DNA from: an uncultured Bacilli bacterium
GTDB lineage: Bacteria; Bacillota_I; Bacilli_A; RF39; UBA660
Length of the DNA: 5,800 nucleotides
Direction: 5' to 3'
NCBI GenBank assembly: GCA_934086355.1
Contig: CAKOID010000041.1
Coordinates: 1 to 5,800, forward strand
The notes beneath the pieces were generated by a model. That model was given only the letters and a program-made list of their open reading frames with translations. It was not told the origin of the DNA and did not search any database. Positions 1 through 5,530 of the stretch are shown here, piece by piece (the stretch's first letter is position 1; every line of letters starts with the position of its first letter). Both the position numbers and the translations under genes were made by a program.

Positions 1-102
1 ATATTTAGATGTACTGCCATCTAAATAATCTATATAATATAATCCTTTGTCGTAAATAAAATGTCTTATCGTTGATTCTTTATTATCATAATTAAAAGTC
101 AT
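1..102 (-). CDS. Unidentified protein, N-terminal 34 residues only (runs off the left edge)
   Basis: An open frame starts at ATG 102-100 and stays open to position 1. It encodes 34 residues beginning MTFNYDNKES and containing YYIDYLDGSTSKY. The start is well supported: a perfect AGGAGG lies 6 nt upstream, inside the last codons of tsaD, and the ATG follows the tsaD TAA after one base (TAA-A-ATG). It is therefore almost certainly the next gene of the tsaB-rimI-tsaD transcript and translationally coupled to tsaD. The visible part is hydrophilic and rich in Tyr and Asp, with no signal peptide, membrane segment or nucleotide-binding motif. It is not the start of TsaE, which would be expected to show a P-loop (GxGKT) close to the N-terminus. 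I do not recognise the family. Confidence 0.75.
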   Translation of the reverse strand, partial: MTFNYDNKESTIRHFIYDKGLYYIDYLDGSTSKY

Positions 103-103
103 T

Positions 104-1126
104 TTATTCCTCCTTATTTTTTTGAAAAAAATATTCTTGGCTTTTTCCATTTAATGTATAGTCTGTAAATTCATTTTTTAAATATAGTGGATAAGCAGCA
201 CAAGCAATCATTGTTGCATTATCTGTACAATATTTAAGTGGTGGTATTGATAAGTCTATATTCATTTCTTTAGACATTTTTTCTAGTTCATCTCTTAAAT
301 ATCCATTTGCACTAACTCCACCTGCTACTATCAATCTTTTTATTCCTGTGTTTTTGACAGCTAGAGATGTTTTTCTTACTATTTCATCAATTGCAACAGT
401 TTGAAAACTATTTGCCATATCTTCTTTTCTAACTTCTTTTCCTCTTTGACGTTCGTTGTGGACTAAATTTATTACGGCACTTTTTAATCCACTAAATGAA
501 AAATTAAGTTCGTTATTATTCATTGGAATAGGTAAATCATATGTATGTTTTCCTATTTTTGCTAATCTTTCTATATTAGGTCCACCAGGATATTTTAAAT
601 CTAATACTCTTGCGACTTTATCAAAACACTCTCCTATTGCGTCATCAAGTGTTGTTCCTAGTACATTAAAATCGTAGTCACTATCCATTCTTACAAGTTC
701 TGTATGACCTCCACTTACTACAAGTGCAAGTGTAGGATATTCTATTTTTTTTACTAAATTGTTTGCAAATATATGTCCACTAATATGATGTACTTTTATT
801 AAAGGTTTGTTATAAACTAAAGATAATGTTTTAGCAAACTCTATACCCACTAATAAACTTCCTAATAGTCCAGGAGCGTAAGTTACTGCAATTGCATCAA
901 CTTCTGAGATTTTCATATTAGCTTTTTTTAGTAAATCTTTTAATACTAAAGTAATATTTTCTGTATGCATACGACTTGCTATCTCTGGTACTACTCCTCC
1001 ATACATAGCATGAGTATCCATTTGGGTAGATACTGTAGTTGCTACATCTACACAACCATTTTTTACAATAGAAATACTGGTTTCATCACAACTACTTTCT
1101 ATTCCTAATATATATACATCTTTCAT
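104..1126 (-). CDS. tsaD: tRNA N6-adenosine threonylcarbamoyltransferase TsaD
   Basis: TsaD (formerly Gcp/YgjD/Kae1) is the catalytic subunit that moves the threonylcarbamoyl group from threonylcarbamoyl-AMP to N6 of A37 in tRNAs reading ANN codons. It works in the cytoplasm with TsaB and TsaE. At 340 aa it is family length. Visible motifs in order: the N-terminal ASKHA-fold phosphate strand GIESSCDETS (8-17); the metal-binding pair H114 and H118 in VHHISGHIFAN; SGGHTEL (138-144); the conserved FSFSGLKSAV (209-218); VAGGVSAN (267-274); and D302 in CTDNATMIA, the expected third metal ligand. All key residues are present, so it should be active. The ATG overlaps the rimI stop as ATGA (4 nt), preceded by GGAGTTGAT, a near match to the extended Shine-Dalgarno, 6 nt upstream. 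It is the third gene of the tsaB transcript and is coupled to the unidentified gene after it. Confidence 0.98.
   Translation of the reverse strand: MKDVYILGIESSCDETSISIVKNGCVDVATTVSTQMDTHAMYGGVVPEIASRMHTENITLVLKDLLKKANMKISEVDAIAVTYAPGLLGSLLVGIEFAKTLSLVYNKPLIKVHHISGHIFANNLVKKIEYPTLALVVSGGHTELVRMDSDYDFNVLGTTLDDAIGECFDKVARVLDLKYPGGPNIERLAKIGKHTYDLPIPMNNNELNFSFSGLKSAVINLVHNERQRGKEVRKEDMANSFQTVAIDEIVRKTSLAVKNTGIKRLIVAGGVSANGYLRDELEKMSKEMNIDLSIPPLKYCTDNATMIACAAYPLYLKNEFTDYTLNGKSQEYFFQKNKEE
109..114 (-). promoter_or_regulatory. Consensus ribosome-binding site of the unidentified gene at 102-1
   Basis: AGGAGG is read on the minus strand, 6 nt before ATG 102-100. It is embedded in the tsaD codons AAG-GAG-GAA just before the tsaD stop. 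It is the only perfect six-base Shine-Dalgarno in the window and fixes the start of the downstream gene. Confidence 0.85.
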
Positions 1127-1530
1127 TTAATTATCAACTCCATTACATAAGCATCCATATTATCATAATAATTTTTTCTTATGTTAATTATTTTAAAATT
1201 ATACTTTTTATATAACTTTATTGCATTTTTATTATCACATCTAACTTCTAATATTATTTTATTAGATTCTTTAATTAAATTTTCTAATAAAGTAGATGCA
1301 ATATTTTTATTTCTGTATAATTTATCTACTACTATATATAATAAATCAGTTGTATCATATAATGTTTTATAAATAATTATTCCTACTAATTCATTATCTA
1401 TATAGTATCCTTTTATTTCTTTATTATTAATTATTTCTTCTAGATTATTTACTTTATCAAAATTATTATTTATTAATCTACCTAGTTTTTTAATACTATC
1501 TATATCTTTTAATTCACAATTATTTACCAT
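1123..1530 (-). CDS. rimI: RimI-type GNAT N-acetyltransferase
   Basis: This 135-aa protein is a GNAT-fold acetyltransferase. The C-terminal signature is the best evidence: ILEVRCDNKNAIKLYKKYNF (93-112) followed by IRKNYYDNMDAYVMEL (117-132), which matches the RimI pattern LEVR..N..A..LY...GF...R..YY....DA..M. RimI acetylates the N-terminal alanine of ribosomal protein S18 in E. coli; its substrate in Gram-positives is less certain. Its place between tsaB and tsaD is a common Bacillota arrangement. The acetyl-CoA pyrophosphate loop is unusual: YRNKNIA (72-78) has Asn76 where R-x-x-G-x-A/G normally has Gly. The start at 1530 overlaps the end of tsaB by 11 nt and has only a distant AAGGA (about 13 nt upstream), so translation probably depends on coupling. 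The gene is exceptionally Asn/Lys/Ile-rich and poorly conserved compared with tsaD. The stop is TGA, showing that TGA terminates here. Confidence 0.85.
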   Translation of the reverse strand: MVNNCELKDIDSIKKLGRLINNNFDKVNNLEEIINNKEIKGYYIDNELVGIIIYKTLYDTTDLLYIVVDKLYRNKNIASTLLENLIKESNKIILEVRCDNKNAIKLYKKYNFKIINIRKNYYDNMDAYVMELIIK

Positions 1531-2101
1531 TTAATGCTTCAATTCCTTTTATATATATAGGATTAACTAAGTGTGGATTAATACTATCTTTATTTTTTAA
1601 ATATAAATATATTTTTTCTAAATCTAATTTATTATCTTTTAATATATATTGTTCTTTATCTTTAATATAGTTATCATATTCTTTATTACTTAAATATATA
1701 TAGTCTGTTAAAATTTCATTATCTTTAGAAAAGTATCCTATATATTTTCCTTTTAAGTCAGATATTACAACTAATTTATTAGTTTTAGATTCTGTACTTA
1801 CTGCATAAGCTTCTAAGCTAGTTAATGCTTTGATTGTTATATCTAATGTGTATGCTAATGTTTTTGCTATAGTTACACCTATTCTAACTCCAGTAAAAGA
1901 ACCTGGTCCATTAATTACAATAATTTCATTTAAATAATTTGTATTAATGTTATTATTTTTTAATATTTCTTCTATCATAGGAACTGTGTAAACGCTATGG
2001 TTTCTATTAGATATTTTTTCATTTTTTTCTATAAGTTTTCCATCTTTTAATAATCCTATTGTAATTAATTCATCAAATGTACTTATAAATAAAGTATACA
2101 T
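1520..2101 (-). CDS. tsaB: tRNA t6A biosynthesis protein TsaB
   Basis: TsaB (YeaZ) is the non-catalytic ASKHA-fold partner that dimerises with TsaD and, with TsaE, forms the t6A transferase complex. The diagnostic motif is NGPGSFTGVRIGVTIAKTLA (64-83), followed by KALTSLEAYA (91-100), both typical of the N-terminal domain of TsaB. At 193 aa it is shorter than many TsaB proteins (about 220-240 aa), with a reduced C-terminal domain. The usual DTS of the first strand is degenerate here (FISTFDE, 5-11), which is tolerable in a subunit that does not itself catalyse. It is the first gene of its transcript, with a promoter directly upstream and the strong site GGAAGTGAT 3 nt before the ATG. Its 3' end overlaps rimI by 11 nt. 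The usual neighbour tsaE is not upstream; mscL is. Confidence 0.95.
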   Translation of the reverse strand: MYTLFISTFDELITIGLLKDGKLIEKNEKISNRNHSVYTVPMIEEILKNNNINTNYLNEIIVINGPGSFTGVRIGVTIAKTLAYTLDITIKALTSLEAYAVSTESKTNKLVVISDLKGKYIGYFSKDNEILTDYIYLSNKEYDNYIKDKEQYILKDNKLDLEKIYLYLKNKDSINPHLVNPIYIKGIEALNGK

Positions 2102-2104
2102 AAA

Positions 2105-2113
2105 ATCACTTCC
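2105..2113 (-). promoter_or_regulatory. Ribosome-binding site of tsaB (GGAAGTGAT)
   Basis: GGAAGTGAT on the minus strand lies 3 nt before ATG 2101-2099. Its GTGAT half is complementary to the AUCAC of the usual 16S rRNA 3' end (AUCACCUCCUUU). The same GTGAT at 3-4 nt occurs before plsC2 and before the preferred ligase start. Confidence 0.75.
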
Positions 2114-2122
2114 GCATAACGT

Positions 2123-2150
2123 ATTATAACATAAAACAGACTAAATACAA
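2123..2150 (-). promoter_or_regulatory. Extended -10 promoter of the tsaB-rimI-tsaD operon
   Basis: On the minus strand, TGTTATAAT (2131-2123) is a perfect extended -10 (TGnTATAAT). A weak -35, TTGTAT (2150-2145), sits 16 bp upstream and shares only its first three bases with TTGACA. The expected start of transcription is near 2116, giving a leader of about 15 nt that begins just before the ribosome-binding site. The -35 falls in the loop of the mscL terminator and the spacer contains that hairpin's 3' arm. A sigma-A type promoter is inferred from sequence alone. Confidence 0.7.
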
Positions 2151-2166
2151 AATCTTAGTCTGTTTT
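2133..2166 (-). terminator. Intrinsic terminator at the end of the lipid/mscL operon
   Basis: The 12-nt arms AAAACAGACTAA and TTAGTCTGTTTT (plus strand 2133-2144 and 2155-2166) pair perfectly around a 10-nt loop. On the minus strand the first arm contains the last mscL codons (ACA GAC) and its TAA stop, so the hairpin overlaps the gene end. The minus-strand U-tract is short (TGTTTTAT) and partly in the stem. On the plus strand the run is longer (TGTTTTTTCTTTT), so the element may act in both directions. It lies between mscL and the tsaB promoter, where one operon must end. Confidence 0.7.
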
Positions 2167-2568
2167 TTCTTTTAATAAATCTCTTATTTCTTCTAATAAT
2201 AATTCTTCATTAGTCTTCTTTATTTCAACTATATCTTCTTTTTGGTTAGTTTTTTTCTTTTTTTCAGCAGATTCTTTAATAGTATTAAATATTTTTATAA
2301 CTATAAATATACAGAATGCTACAATTAAAAAGTCTAATACGTTTTGAATAAATGCTCCATAATTTATTGTTGCATCTTTGAATTTTATTGTTAGGTTTGT
2401 AAAGTCATGACCTCCTATAATAATTCCTATTATTGGCATTATTATATCATTTACTAAACTTGTTACTATTTTTTGAAATGCTCCACCGATTATAACACCT
2501 ACTGCTAAATCTATTACATTTCCTTTACTTATAAATTTTTTAAATTCTTCTATTATTTTTTTATTTTT
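2155..2568 (-). CDS. mscL: Large-conductance mechanosensitive channel MscL (5' end unclear: no NTG start)
   Basis: MscL is a homopentameric inner-membrane channel that opens under high membrane tension and releases solutes on osmotic downshock. The frame shows the whole family. Helix 1 is [16 protein letters not shown] followed by [18 protein letters not shown] periplasmic loop follows, then helix 2 ([20 protein letters not shown]), the Lys-rich linker and the C-terminal bundle helix [14 protein letters not shown]. The frame opens after a TAA at 2571-2569. From 2568 it encodes 137 residues, and from ATA at 2556 it encodes 133, against 136 in E. coli. The first codons are AAA AAT AAA AAA ATA ATA GAA GAA, with no ATG, GTG or TTG until ATG 2439-2437, which would remove helix 1. 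Possible starts are an AUA codon (2556 or 2553), or ATG 2584 in the plsC1 frame combined with slippage in the A7 run. A recent mutation or sequence error at the start is also possible. The given 5' limit is the open-frame limit, not a proven start. Confidence 0.9.
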   Translation of the reverse strand, partial: KNKKIIEEFKKFISKGNVIDLAVGVIIGGAFQKIVTSLVNDIIMPIIGIIIGGHDFTNLTIKFKDATINYGAFIQNVLDFLIVAFCIFIVIKIFNTIKESAEKKKKTNQKEDIVEIKKTNEELLLEEIRDLLKEKTD

Positions 2569-3160
2569 TTAAATTTTTCTTCATTAACCTTTCTACTTCT
2601 TTATATAATTTGTTGTTTGCTTCTTCTAAATCCATATTTGTTACTTTGAATGGTTTTCCATATCTTATCATTAGATTTTTACTTCTAAATTTATAATCAC
2701 CCGTTATTCCAAAAGGAACTATGTATGAATCTGTTTTTTTAGCCATTGAAACGGCACCAAATTTGAATGGTAATAAGAATTCTTTAGTTTTGTTTCTTGT
2801 ACCTTCTGGAAATAAACCTATTACTCCTCCGTCATTTAATACCTCTAAAGCTTTTTCTACTGCAGCATTATCTTTATTTTTTCTATCTACACTGATACAT
2901 CCTGTATGTTTAAAGAACCATCTTGTTTTTTTTGAATCAAAATATTCTTTTTTTGCCATATAATGTATTCCTCTTTTGGTTGCTGAAATAGTTAAGAATT
3001 GATCGTATAAATGTTTATGATTTCCTACTATCAAAGTAGCACCTTTTTTTGGAATATATTCTTTGTTTATTATTTTAGGATTGTAATATAGTAAAAATAT
3101 TGGTTTTAAGATAGGTCTTAATATTTTATAAAGTATTGGTACGTCTTTATTCATCATCAT
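2561..3160 (-). CDS. PlsC-type 1-acylglycerol-3-phosphate / lysophospholipid acyltransferase (copy 1)
   Basis: This 199-aa protein belongs to the PlsC/LPLAT family, which acylates lysophosphatidate or lysophospholipids at the cytoplasmic face of the membrane. Visible motifs: catalytic H-x4-D (H48 and D53 in [10 protein letters not shown]); the GCISVDR block (87-93), the substrate-binding G-x-I-x-V-x-R motif; FPEGTRNK (117-124); and YIVPFGITG (146-154), motif IV. An amphipathic or hydrophobic N-terminus ([11 protein letters not shown]) suggests membrane association. The HKHLYD motif departs from the usual HxSxxD, so its acceptor may differ from that of copy 2. The gene opens with three consecutive ATGs (3160, 3157, 3154). 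GGAG at 3167-3164 is only 3 nt from the first but 6 and 9 nt from the others, so 3157 or 3154 is the likelier start. It overlaps the ligase by up to 14 nt, and its 3' end overlaps the mscL frame. Confidence 0.93.
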   Translation of the reverse strand: MMMNKDVPILYKILRPILKPIFLLYYNPKIINKEYIPKKGATLIVGNHKHLYDQFLTISATKRGIHYMAKKEYFDSKKTRWFFKHTGCISVDRKNKDNAAVEKALEVLNDGGVIGLFPEGTRNKTKEFLLPFKFGAVSMAKKTDSYIVPFGITGDYKFRSKNLMIRYGKPFKVTNMDLEEANNKLYKEVERLMKKNLKK

Positions 3161-4883
3161 CTACTCCATCATCTTCCATTAATTTTTTAAAGTCTACTTT
3201 ACCTATTTTTGTTTTTGGGAGATTTTTTCTATATACGAATTTATATGGAATCATATGATGTTCAAGATTTTTTTTACAAAATTCTTTTATTTCTTGTTTT
3301 ATAAATAATCCATGAAAACCTGGTTTAAGTACTATAAATGCTTTTGGTACTTCTTTTTTATAAGGATGTGGCATTCCAACAACTGTACATTGTAGTACTG
3401 CTCTATGTGTTTCTATTACACTTTCTACATGACTTGGATATACATTGTAACCACTACATATTATCATTCTTTTTATTCTACCTTTATAGAATGTAAATCC
3501 ATCAGAATCCATGTAACCTAAGTCTCCTGTATGTAACCAAACATGTCCATCATCGTGTACTTGTAACGCTTCATTTGTTTCTCTATCATTGTTTAAGTAA
3601 CCTAACATTAGTCCTTTGTTATGAATACATATTTCTCCTATTTCACCATATTCACATCTTTTTCTTGTTGTTGGATTAATTATTTTAATGTAATTTCCAG
3701 GAAGTGGAACTCCTACAGATCCACTTTTATTAACATTTTTATATCCTAATGCTACTGCTGACAAGGCTTCTGTAAGACCGTATCCTTGTGTTACTATAGT
3801 ATTTGCATTATGTTCTTTTAAATATTTATTAATACTGTCCTCTAAAGTTTTAGTAAGTGTATCTCCACCACTAATAACATATTTTAGGCAAGATAAATCT
3901 AAGTTTTTTACGTTATTACTATTTATTAATGATTCAAATAATGTAGGTACTCCAAATATTATACTTGGCTTTGTCTTATTTAATAGTACGTCAAATTTCT
4001 TTGAATCAAATGTTGGTACTAATATGCATTTATATCCACATGATATTTGTACATGCATTGAAACTGCTAAACCAAATCCATGAAAGTTTGGCATTATGGC
4101 AAGACATCCTTCTCCTACGTTCATATCTTTTACTATTATTTTATCTTGTTCTGTAAGCATTAAAAATGCTCTATTTTGTATTACTACATTTTTAGGTTTT
4201 CCGCTTGTTCCACCACTGTGTAAAATAACTGCTGGTGTATTTTTTGTGTATTTTTTAAATTTTACTTTATTTTTATTAACTAGTAATGCTCTTTTATTAA
4301 ATAAATTCCATGTTGTATATATTTTATTTATATGATAATGTTCAAATTTTTTTATATTTGATATTTTATATGGTAATTTCATATACCACTTCATAGAATT
4401 TGATGCTGAAACAAAAATTACTTTTTTTACATAAGTTGATAATATTATATTTTTTATTTTTGAATAACACATATCTATTATTATTAAGTATTTACTTTTT
4501 GTAGATACTAAAGCATCTTTTATTTCTTGTTCTGCTGACAACGGATGTACCATGTTTGCTACTGCACCTAATTTATTTAATGCGTAAAGTGCTATCAATG
4601 CTTCAGGAGTGTTAGGTAAGCATATTGAAACAATATCTCCTTTTTTTACACCACTATATTTAAAACTAATTGCACATCTATCTATCTTTTTTAAGAATGT
4701 TTTATATTTTATTTTCTTACCTAAATATTCTATTGCATATTCGTTTGGATATTTAATGCACGCTCTTTTTACTTGTTCATATATAGTTATGTTGGGTATT
4801 CTATAATTCAATTCTTCTTCAGTATAATATTTTTTCCATGGAGCTGGTATTTCTTTTTTTATTCTAAATAAATTAAATAGCAT
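3147..4883 (-). CDS. FadD-type AMP-forming fatty-acid ligase (acyl-CoA or acyl-ACP synthetase)
   Basis: A member of the ANL adenylating superfamily: it activates a carboxylate with ATP to acyl-AMP and transfers it to CoA or ACP. Residues counted from ATG 4883 (578 aa). The N-terminus contains PAPWKKYYTEEE, typical of bacterial long-chain acyl-CoA ligases. Then come the P-loop HSGGTSGKPK (222-231); the A5 motif QGYGLTEA (366-373); TGDLGYMDSDGF (452-463), with Asp454 expected to bind ribose; the hinge block KGRIKRMIICSGYNVYP (467-483); and the catalytic lysine of A10, Lys562 in KTKIGKVDF. All catalytic elements are present. Between two PlsC-type genes, a fatty acid is the likely substrate, as in Aas or acyl-ACP synthetases; chain length and acceptor cannot be read. 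I chose ATG 4883 over GTG 4892 because GTGAT sits 4 nt before it and the plsC2 stop one base before it, whereas AAAGG is only 2 nt from the GTG. It ends in an acidic tail, EDDGVDDDE. Confidence 0.92.
   Translation of the reverse strand: MLFNLFRIKKEIPAPWKKYYTEEELNYRIPNITIYEQVKRACIKYPNEYAIEYLGKKIKYKTFLKKIDRCAISFKYSGVKKGDIVSICLPNTPEALIALYALNKLGAVANMVHPLSAEQEIKDALVSTKSKYLIIIDMCYSKIKNIILSTYVKKVIFVSASNSMKWYMKLPYKISNIKKFEHYHINKIYTTWNLFNKRALLVNKNKVKFKKYTKNTPAVILHSGGTSGKPKNVVIQNRAFLMLTEQDKIIVKDMNVGEGCLAIMPNFHGFGLAVSMHVQISCGYKCILVPTFDSKKFDVLLNKTKPSIIFGVPTLFESLINSNNVKNLDLSCLKYVISGGDTLTKTLEDSINKYLKEHNANTIVTQGYGLTEALSAVALGYKNVNKSGSVGVPLPGNYIKIINPTTRKRCEYGEIGEICIHNKGLMLGYLNNDRETNEALQVHDDGHVWLHTGDLGYMDSDGFTFYKGRIKRMIICSGYNVYPSHVESVIETHRAVLQCTVVGMPHPYKKEVPKAFIVLKPGFHGLFIKQEIKEFCKKNLEHHMIPYKFVYRKNLPKTKIGKVDFKKLMEDDGVDDDE
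3164..3167 (-). promoter_or_regulatory. Ribosome-binding site ahead of the triple ATG of plsC copy 1
   Basis: GGAG lies inside the ligase codons GAT-GGA-GTA. Distances to the three in-frame ATGs are 3, 6 and 9 nt, favouring the second or third. The ATGs are produced by the ligase's GAT-GAT-GAT Asp codons read one base out of frame. Confidence 0.6.
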
Positions 4884-4884
4884 A

Positions 4885-5469
4885 TTAATCACTGCCTTTC
4901 ATATCATTAATTATATTATATAACCTTTCATTATCTTTTTCTATGTTATTTTCAGTTATAAATGGTTCTCCAAATACAATTTTTACTCTTTTAAATAAAT
5001 TATATTTTCCAATAATTTTAAATGGAATAATTTTAGTACTTGTATCTGTTGCTAATTTAACTGCACCTACTTTGAAAGGTAATAAATGTGGATATTGTTC
5101 TTTTTCAGTAGTTCCTTCCGGAAATATTCCTACTACTCTATTATTTTCTAAATATTCTTTAGCTTCTTTTAATACATTTTTATCTTTTATTTTTCTATTT
5201 ACAGGAATTAACCCTAAATTATCAAATATAATTTTTTTTGGTCCTTTAAATAATTCACTTTTTGCTAAAAAATGTATATGTCTTTTAGTTGTTGACATTA
5301 ATAATATAGGGTCTAATATACTAGTATGATTACCTGCTAATATAATTTTACCTTCAGGTAGTATAACATCATTATTTATTATAATTGGTCTAAAAATCAA
5401 TTTAAATATTGGACATATTAATTTTCTAATAATAAAATAAAATTTTTTATCACTATAATCTTTTTTCAT
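4885..5469 (-). CDS. PlsC-type 1-acylglycerol-3-phosphate / lysophospholipid acyltransferase (copy 2)
   Basis: This 194-aa PlsC/LPLAT-family acyltransferase is a paralogue of the one at 3160-2561; the two align along their length with motifs at nearly the same positions. Motifs: catalytic H48 and D53 in GNHTSILDP, the canonical NHxSxxD; GLIPVNR (86-92); FPEGTTEKE (116-124), where Thr replaces the common Arg after FPEGT; and KIIPFKIIG (146-154). The N-terminus is basic and hydrophobic (KLICPIFKLIFRPIII, 16-31), consistent with attachment to the inner face of the membrane. It probably acylates lysophosphatidate or another lysophospholipid using the acyl donor made by the adjacent ligase. It is the first gene of the operon, with an extended -10 promoter directly upstream and GTGAT 3 nt before the ATG. 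Its TAA precedes the ligase ATG by one base. Family assignment is secure; the exact acceptor is not. Confidence 0.94.
   Translation of the reverse strand: MKKDYSDKKFYFIIRKLICPIFKLIFRPIIINNDVILPEGKIILAGNHTSILDPILLMSTTKRHIHFLAKSELFKGPKKIIFDNLGLIPVNRKIKDKNVLKEAKEYLENNRVVGIFPEGTTEKEQYPHLLPFKVGAVKLATDTSTKIIPFKIIGKYNLFKRVKIVFGEPFITENNIEKDNERLYNIINDMKGSD
4888..4892 (-). promoter_or_regulatory. GTGAT ribosome-binding element deciding the ligase start
   Basis: On the minus strand GTGAT (4892-4888) is followed by TAAT and ATG 4883, a 4-nt spacing close to the 3-nt spacings before tsaB and plsC copy 2. The GTG in this element is itself in frame and would give a protein three residues longer, but it then has no well-spaced Shine-Dalgarno. 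Confidence 0.55.
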
Positions 5470-5472
5470 ACT

Positions 5473-5477
5473 ATCAC
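5473..5477 (-). promoter_or_regulatory. GTGAT ribosome-binding element of plsC copy 2
   Basis: GTGAT (minus strand) lies 3 nt before ATG 5469. No GGAG-type core is present upstream; this is the only pairing with the 16S 3' end that I can find. It lies at the predicted 5' end of the transcript. Confidence 0.5.
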
Positions 5478-5483
5478 TACTTA

Positions 5484-5492
5484 ATTATATCA
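5484..5492 (-). promoter_or_regulatory. Extended -10 promoter of the plsC-ligase-plsC-mscL operon
   Basis: TGATATAAT (minus strand 5492-5484) is a perfect TGnTATAAT extended -10, the same class as the tsaB promoter. No TTGACA-like -35 is seen 16-18 bp upstream, where the DNA is A/T only and includes (AT)6 at 5506-5517. Transcription would begin near 5477, about 8 nt before the plsC2 ATG. Other TATA-like strings in this stretch could also act as promoters. Confidence 0.6.
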
Positions 5493-5530
5493 TTTATTTA
5501 ATTAAATATATATATATGTTTATATTAAAT

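Noticed and set aside
1..102. tsaE as the gene after tsaD
   Set aside because: The 34 visible residues show no sign of the TsaE N-terminus or a P-loop.
2155..2439. mscL starting at ATG 2439 (94 aa)
   Set aside because: This would drop the strongly conserved first membrane helix, which is encoded in frame just upstream, and there is no ribosome-binding site before it. The open frame to 2568 is the better gene limit.
4881..4892. Ligase start at GTG 4892
   Set aside because: AAAGG is only 2 nt away. ATG 4883 has GTGAT at 4 nt, follows the upstream stop by one base, and costs only three non-conserved residues.
4943..5329. Open frame of 128 codons on the plus strand, antisense to plsC copy 2, plus similar plus-strand frames over tsaD, the ligase and plsC copy 1
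   Set aside because: They lie opposite genes with clear family motifs, have no ribosome-binding site or recognisable domain, and are shadows of A/T-rich codons on the minus strand.
5495..5530. A/T-only tract with (AT)6 as a replication origin or phage attachment site
   Set aside because: No DnaA-box-like repeats, no flanking direct repeats and no integrase are seen. It is simply a short intergenic promoter region.
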